This document shows, piece after piece, positions 7,147-10,720 of a stretch of DNA of 10,720 bases. The position numbers were made by a program, and so were the translations under genes. Origin of the DNA: Prevotellaceae bacterium (GTDB taxonomy: Bacteria; Bacteroidota; Bacteroidia; Bacteroidales; UBA932); assembly GCA_031289895.1 (NCBI GenBank), contig JAITOP010000112.1:1-10720 (forward strand), read 5' to 3'. The first letter of the stretch is position 1, and each line of letters opens with the position of its first letter. Under the pieces are notes generated by a model that was given only the letters and a program-made list of their open reading frames with translations, did no database searches and was not told the origin of the DNA.

Positions 7147-8055
7147 ATGAATAAACAAAAAATTTTAGTAGTAGGTAGTTCAAATACCGATATGGTTATA
7201 AAAACCCAACATTTACCGCGACCCGGTGAAACTGTTATAGGAGGTACTTTTTTTATGAATCCCGGAGGCAAAGGTGCAAACCAAGCCGTAACAGTGGCGC
7301 GTCTTGGCGGACAAGTTACGTTTATTTGCAAAACCGGTAGCGATATTTTTGGACATCAGGCTCATCAGCAGTTTGAAGAAGAAGGAATAGATACTTCGTA
7401 TGTATTGTCAGATTCAAAAAATCCTTCGGGAGTTGCTCTTATAACAGTAGATGCAAATGCCGAAAACTGCATAGTTGTTGCTTCGGGCGCTAATGCCAAT
7501 CTTTTACGCGAAGATGTAGCAAAAGCAAGAGAAGCGATTGAAGAAGCCGATATTGTTCTTATGCAATTGGAAATTCCAATGGAAACAGTAGAATATGTAG
7601 CAAAAATGGCGAATAGCAAAAATAAAAAGGTTATTTTGAATCCTGCACCGGCACAGTTTCTTTCGGCTGAACTGATAAGCAATTTGTATATAATAACTCC
7701 TAATGAAACTGAATCGGAAATGATATCAGGAATAACGATAACTGATGATAAATCGGCATTTGAAGCAGCCAAAAAAATAGCAGATATGGGTGTCGATAAT
7801 GTTATCATTACAATGGGCGACAGAGGAGCGTTGGTTTATAATAAAGAAACAAACGAAATTGTAGATGCATACAAAGTTAAGGCTATTGATACAACAGCAG
7901 CAGGAGATGTTTTTAACGGAGCATTGGCAGTAGCACTGGCAGAAAACAGAACTATTGTAGATGCAGTCAGATTTGCTTGTAAAACAGCGGCGATATCTGT
8001 TACTCGCGAAGGTGCGCAATCATCTGTACCTTATAGAAATGAAGTAGATATTTAA
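7147..8055 (+). CDS. rbsK: Ribokinase (PfkB family)
   Basis: Cytoplasmic kinase (302 aa) that turns D-ribose and ATP into ribose 5-phosphate, feeding the pentose phosphate pathway and PRPP. The start is set at the ATG at 7147, since an upstream in-frame TTG at 7141 adds only two residues and families start right at KILVVGSSNTDMV. Motifs in order: the substrate-binding NPGGKGANQA (38-47), NPAPA (165-169), TPNETE (184-189), and the PfkB anion-hole and catalytic-base signature DTTAAGD (248-254, base Asp254). The DTTAAGDxFNGA form and the end SVTREGAQSSVP match true ribokinases rather than fructokinases or adenosine kinases. It lies 20 nt after susD in the same operon and is the best clue that ribose is the product of the locus. 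Another pentose or a nucleoside as substrate is less likely. Confidence 0.95.
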   Translation: MNKQKILVVGSSNTDMVIKTQHLPRPGETVIGGTFFMNPGGKGANQAVTVARLGGQVTFICKTGSDIFGHQAHQQFEEEGIDTSYVLSDSKNPSGVALITVDANAENCIVVASGANANLLREDVAKAREAIEEADIVLMQLEIPMETVEYVAKMANSKNKKVILNPAPAQFLSAELISNLYIITPNETESEMISGITITDDKSAFEAAKKIADMGVDNVIITMGDRGALVYNKETNEIVDAYKVKAIDTTAAGDVFNGALAVALAENRTIVDAVRFACKTAAISVTREGAQSSVPYRNEVDI

Positions 8056-8080
8056 TATGAATACTAAAAAATTGAAATAA

Positions 8081-9667
8081 ATGAAAAAAATAATTTTATC
8101 ACTTGCCTGTACTGTTATAATGTTGTTAACAGCAGGCTGTTCAAACAAAACATCGTCCGAGGTTCCCAAAACTTATACAATTACCAAATCTAAACTTATG
8201 GATAAAATAAAAGGAGGCTGGGCTGGACAAACAATAGGATGTACATACGGCGGACCCACAGAATTTAAATATAATGGAACAATGATTCAGGATTATACGC
8301 CGATAAACTGGCCTGCCGGATATATCAAACAATGGTATGAAAACACACCCGGACTTTACGATGATATTTATATGGACCTTACCTTTGTAGATGTTTTTGC
8401 CCGTTTGGGTATAGATGCGCCTGTCGATTCGTTGGCAATGGCTTTTGCTACTGCAGGATATACACTTTGGCACGCAAATCAGTCGGCACGTTATAATATC
8501 CTTAACGGAATTATGCCTCCTCAATCAGGACATTGGTTAAATAATCCTCATGCAGACGATATTGATTATCAAATTGAAGCTGATTATGCAGGTATTATGT
8601 CTCCCGGTATGCCGAATACTGCATCTGAAATATCAGATAAAATTGGTCATATAATGAATTATGGCGATGGCTGGTATGGTGGTGTATATGTTGGTGCTAT
8701 GTACTCATTGGCTTTTATATCAGATGATATCGAATTTATTGTAACAGAGGCATTAAAAACTATTCCCGAACAAAGCAATTACTACAAATGTATGAGCGAT
8801 GTAATATCATGGCATAAACAATTTCCGGATGACTGGAAAAAAACATGGTTTGAATGTGAAAAAAAATGGAGTTCGGATATCGGATGTCCCGATGGCGTTT
8901 TTGTTCCTTTTAATATCGATGCTGTTATTAATAGCGCATACATATTGATAGGTTTGCTTTACGGAGAAGGCGATTTTTATAAAACAATGGATATTGCAAC
9001 TCGTTGCGGACAAGATTCTGATTGCAATCCTGCTTCTGTAGCCGGAATTTTAGGCGCGGTAATCGGATATAGTAACATTCCTGAATATTGGATGGCTAAT
9101 CTTCACGAAGTTGAAGATATGAACTTTGCATATACAAATATATCTTTGAATAAGGCATATCAAATGAGTTTTGAGCAGGCAATTCAAGTTATAGAACGTG
9201 GTGGCGGTAAAGTTGAAGATGAAAATATTACCATAGTTTGTCAAAGTCCTGTACCTGTGAATTACGAAAAATCTTTTGATGGCTTATATCCGATAGAAAG
9301 CAAAGAACTTCGCAAGAAAATTGCAGATGTTGGCGAATTTACTTTTGACGGAACAGGTGTTGTTTTCAAAGGTGGTGTATCATCCGCCAATGGTATGGGC
9401 AGAGGAAATGCAAATGTGAAAAATATAGACTATGTAGCCCGGGTTTTGGTACGTTTGGATGGCGAAGAGGTTGAAACAGTTAACTTGCCTGTAAATTATC
9501 GTACACGGCGTAATGAAATATTCTGGAAATATCAGTTACCCAAGCAGAAACATATCGTAACTTTTGAATGGTTAAATCCGGAAGATGACGTGTCTGTTAA
9601 TTTTCGCGATGTAATTGTATATTCAGACGAACCAAGTATAAATATTCATCAATCAAATAAAAAATAA
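8081..9667 (+). CDS. ADP-ribosylglycohydrolase-family lipoprotein
   Basis: An exported enzyme (528 aa) of the ADP-ribosylglycohydrolase (DraG/ARH) fold, which cleaves ADP-ribosyl or related N/O-ribosyl bonds with a dinuclear Mg centre. The signal peptide ends in lipobox LTAGC (Cys20). The next residues, SNKTSSE, lack early acidic residues, so periplasmic rather than surface anchoring is likely. Family marks are KGGWAGQTIGCTYGGPTE (44-61), the metal motif LYDDIYMDLTF (92-102; Asp94, Asp95, Asp99), and the second metal motif GQDSDCNPASVAG (310-322; Asp312, Asp314), equivalent to the usual GxDTDTxA. Residues about 410-520 look beta-rich and form an additional C-terminal domain beyond the catalytic core, possibly a beta-sandwich. 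It lies 25 nt after rbsK. Freed ribose would then be taken up by the adjacent permease and phosphorylated by RbsK. The exact substrate (ADP-ribose conjugate, nucleotide or nucleoside) is not shown by the sequence. Confidence 0.9.
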   Translation: MKKIILSLACTVIMLLTAGCSNKTSSEVPKTYTITKSKLMDKIKGGWAGQTIGCTYGGPTEFKYNGTMIQDYTPINWPAGYIKQWYENTPGLYDDIYMDLTFVDVFARLGIDAPVDSLAMAFATAGYTLWHANQSARYNILNGIMPPQSGHWLNNPHADDIDYQIEADYAGIMSPGMPNTASEISDKIGHIMNYGDGWYGGVYVGAMYSLAFISDDIEFIVTEALKTIPEQSNYYKCMSDVISWHKQFPDDWKKTWFECEKKWSSDIGCPDGVFVPFNIDAVINSAYILIGLLYGEGDFYKTMDIATRCGQDSDCNPASVAGILGAVIGYSNIPEYWMANLHEVEDMNFAYTNISLNKAYQMSFEQAIQVIERGGGKVEDENITIVCQSPVPVNYEKSFDGLYPIESKELRKKIADVGEFTFDGTGVVFKGGVSSANGMGRGNANVKNIDYVARVLVRLDGEEVETVNLPVNYRTRRNEIFWKYQLPKQKHIVTFEWLNPEDDVSVNFRDVIVYSDEPSINIHQSNKK

Positions 9668-9671
9668 AATT

Positions 9672-10679
9672 ATGTTTATAATTGAAAATTACTCATTAGC
9701 AATATTATTTTGCTTTATTACGATGCTCTGCTGGGGATCGTGGGGAAATACTCAAAAATTGGCAGGTAAAACATGGAGATACGAATTGTTTTATTGGGAC
9801 TACACTATCGGTATTTTGGTGTTTGCTGTTATAATGGCTTTTACTTTGGGTAGCATTGGCAGCTCGGGAAGAGGTTTTTTGGCAGACATTCAGCAAGTTG
9901 AAGGCAAACATGTATTAAGCGCATTTATTGGCGGCGTAATATTTAATGCTTCAAACATTTTGTTATCAGCGTCTGTATCGATAGCAGGAATGGCTGTTGC
10001 TTTTCCATTAGGAGTTGGTTTGGCTTTGGTTTTAGGCGTATTTATAAATTATTTTAGCACACCCAAAGGCGACCCTGTATTATTGTTCGTTGGAGTTGCA
10101 TTGATAGTGATAGCGATAATATGTAACGGAATTGCTTCCGGAAAAAACAGCAAAGGAAAATCTAATCCAAATGCAAAAAAAGGAATTTTACTTGCCGCCG
10201 CAGCCGGTATATTGATGTCGTTTTTCTATCGTTTTGTTGCATCTGCTATGGATTTGAATAATTTTGAATATCCAACTGACGGTGTTGCAACGCCATACAC
10301 AGCATTTTTTATTTTTGCAGTAGGTATTTTTATTAGCAATTTCTTGTTTAATACACTTGTAATGAGGCGACCTTTTGTTGGCGAAAAAGTAAACTACAAC
10401 CAATATTTCTCAGGAAAATTCAGCACTCATCTTGTTGGCGTTTTCGGAGGATGTGTATGGGCTTTAGGTACTTTATTCAGTTACATTGCAGCAGGAAAAG
10501 CAGGTGCGCCCATATCTTATGCGTTAGGGCAAGGAGCGCCTATGATAGCGGCATTCTGGGGCTTATTTATATGGAAAGAATTTATTAAAGGAGATAAATC
10601 TGTCAATAGACTTTTAGCAATTATGTTTTTGTTGTTTATTGCAGGATTATCACTTATTGTTTTGTCGGGAGGTAATTAA
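9672..10679 (+). CDS. GRP/RbsU-type sugar permease, likely ribose
   Basis: An inner-membrane transporter (335 aa) of the drug/metabolite-superfamily glucose/ribose porter group, expected to move ribose into the cytoplasm. About ten hydrophobic segments are visible, near 7-22, 43-60, 81-99, 105-127, 136-154, 170-190, 208-231, 252-274, 281-301 and 313-331. A charged cytoplasmic-type loop (GKNSKGKSNPNAKKG) divides the two five-helix halves. The N-terminal signature CWGSWGNTQKLAGKTWRYE, with FYWDYTIG next, and the C-terminal SYALGQGAPMIAAFWG and WKEF match the GRP family. The gene starts 4 nt after the hydrolase stop, so the two are almost surely co-transcribed and perhaps translationally coupled. 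Ribose specificity is inferred from rbsK and from my memory that the Bacteroides thetaiotaomicron rbs locus has a permease of this type. Confidence 0.92.
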   Translation: MFIIENYSLAILFCFITMLCWGSWGNTQKLAGKTWRYELFYWDYTIGILVFAVIMAFTLGSIGSSGRGFLADIQQVEGKHVLSAFIGGVIFNASNILLSASVSIAGMAVAFPLGVGLALVLGVFINYFSTPKGDPVLLFVGVALIVIAIICNGIASGKNSKGKSNPNAKKGILLAAAAGILMSFFYRFVASAMDLNNFEYPTDGVATPYTAFFIFAVGIFISNFLFNTLVMRRPFVGEKVNYNQYFSGKFSTHLVGVFGGCVWALGTLFSYIAAGKAGAPISYALGQGAPMIAAFWGLFIWKEFIKGDKSVNRLLAIMFLLFIAGLSLIVLSGGN

Positions 10680-10704
10680 AAATTCATAAAATTAATTTAC
10701 TGAT

Positions 10705-10720
10705 TAGGCTGCCTTTTTTT
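10705..10720 (+). terminator. Possible weak intrinsic terminator at window end
   Basis: AGGCTGCC followed by at least eight T residues lies about 30 bases after the permease stop. The only stem is AGG/CCT, three base pairs with a three-base loop, too short to be convincing on its own. The T-run reaches the window edge, so it cannot be judged further. Confidence 0.2.

Noticed and set aside
7365..7808. 147-codon minus-strand frame opposite rbsK
   Set aside because: It is a mirror of the ribokinase coding sequence, with no recognisable domain; the plus-strand gene is intact with all motifs.
8141..8524. 127-codon minus-strand frame opposite the hydrolase gene
   Set aside because: Cys/Ile/Ser-rich composition typical of antisense frames, overlapping the signal peptide and metal motif of the real gene.

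Overview
The window is AT-rich DNA from a Bacteroidota bacterium, most likely order Bacteroidales. The evidence is a SusC/SusD outer-membrane pair, Bacteroidota-type promoter words (TAnnTTTG), start codons with A/T-rich rather than Shine-Dalgarno leaders, lipoprotein signals on SusD and the hydrolase, and a helical-repeat protein whose N-terminal pattern I associate with this phylum. Genus and species cannot be read from the sequence.

Layout. Bases 1-601 hold the 3' part of an IS4-family transposase gene, cut by the window edge and broken near its end by two apparent one-base losses in homopolymers. Bases 602-805 are non-coding and carry two blocks of 7-bp repeats. The second block is nine in-phase units and ends on the base before the stop codon of the next gene. 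That gene (806-2326, minus strand) encodes a 506-residue all-helical TPR-like protein of unknown function. A 317-bp A/T-rich divergent intergenic region (2327-2643) follows, with two promoter-like -7 words, a nested inverted repeat, a repeated 11-mer and a TGACGTCA palindrome.

From 2644 to 10679 five plus-strand genes form an apparent operon with gaps of 19, 20, 25 and 4 nt: susC-like, susD-like, ribokinase (rbsK), an ADP-ribosylglycohydrolase-family lipoprotein, and a GRP/RbsU-type sugar permease. Together they read as a ribose/ribosyl-compound scavenging locus. SusC/SusD would import a ribose-containing ligand, the lipoprotein hydrolase would free ribose or an ADP-ribose-type product in the cell envelope, the permease would carry ribose across the inner membrane, and RbsK would make ribose 5-phosphate. 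From memory, this gene set resembles the described ribose-utilisation (rbs) locus of Bacteroides thetaiotaomicron. Here there is one ribokinase, placed after susD, and no nucleoside hydrolase inside the window.

The core pathway is therefore probably a variant of a known system. The less explained parts are the divergent TPR-like protein as a possible regulator, the nested dyad over the promoter, the heptamer array touching a stop codon, and the substrate of the exported ADP-ribosylglycohydrolase.
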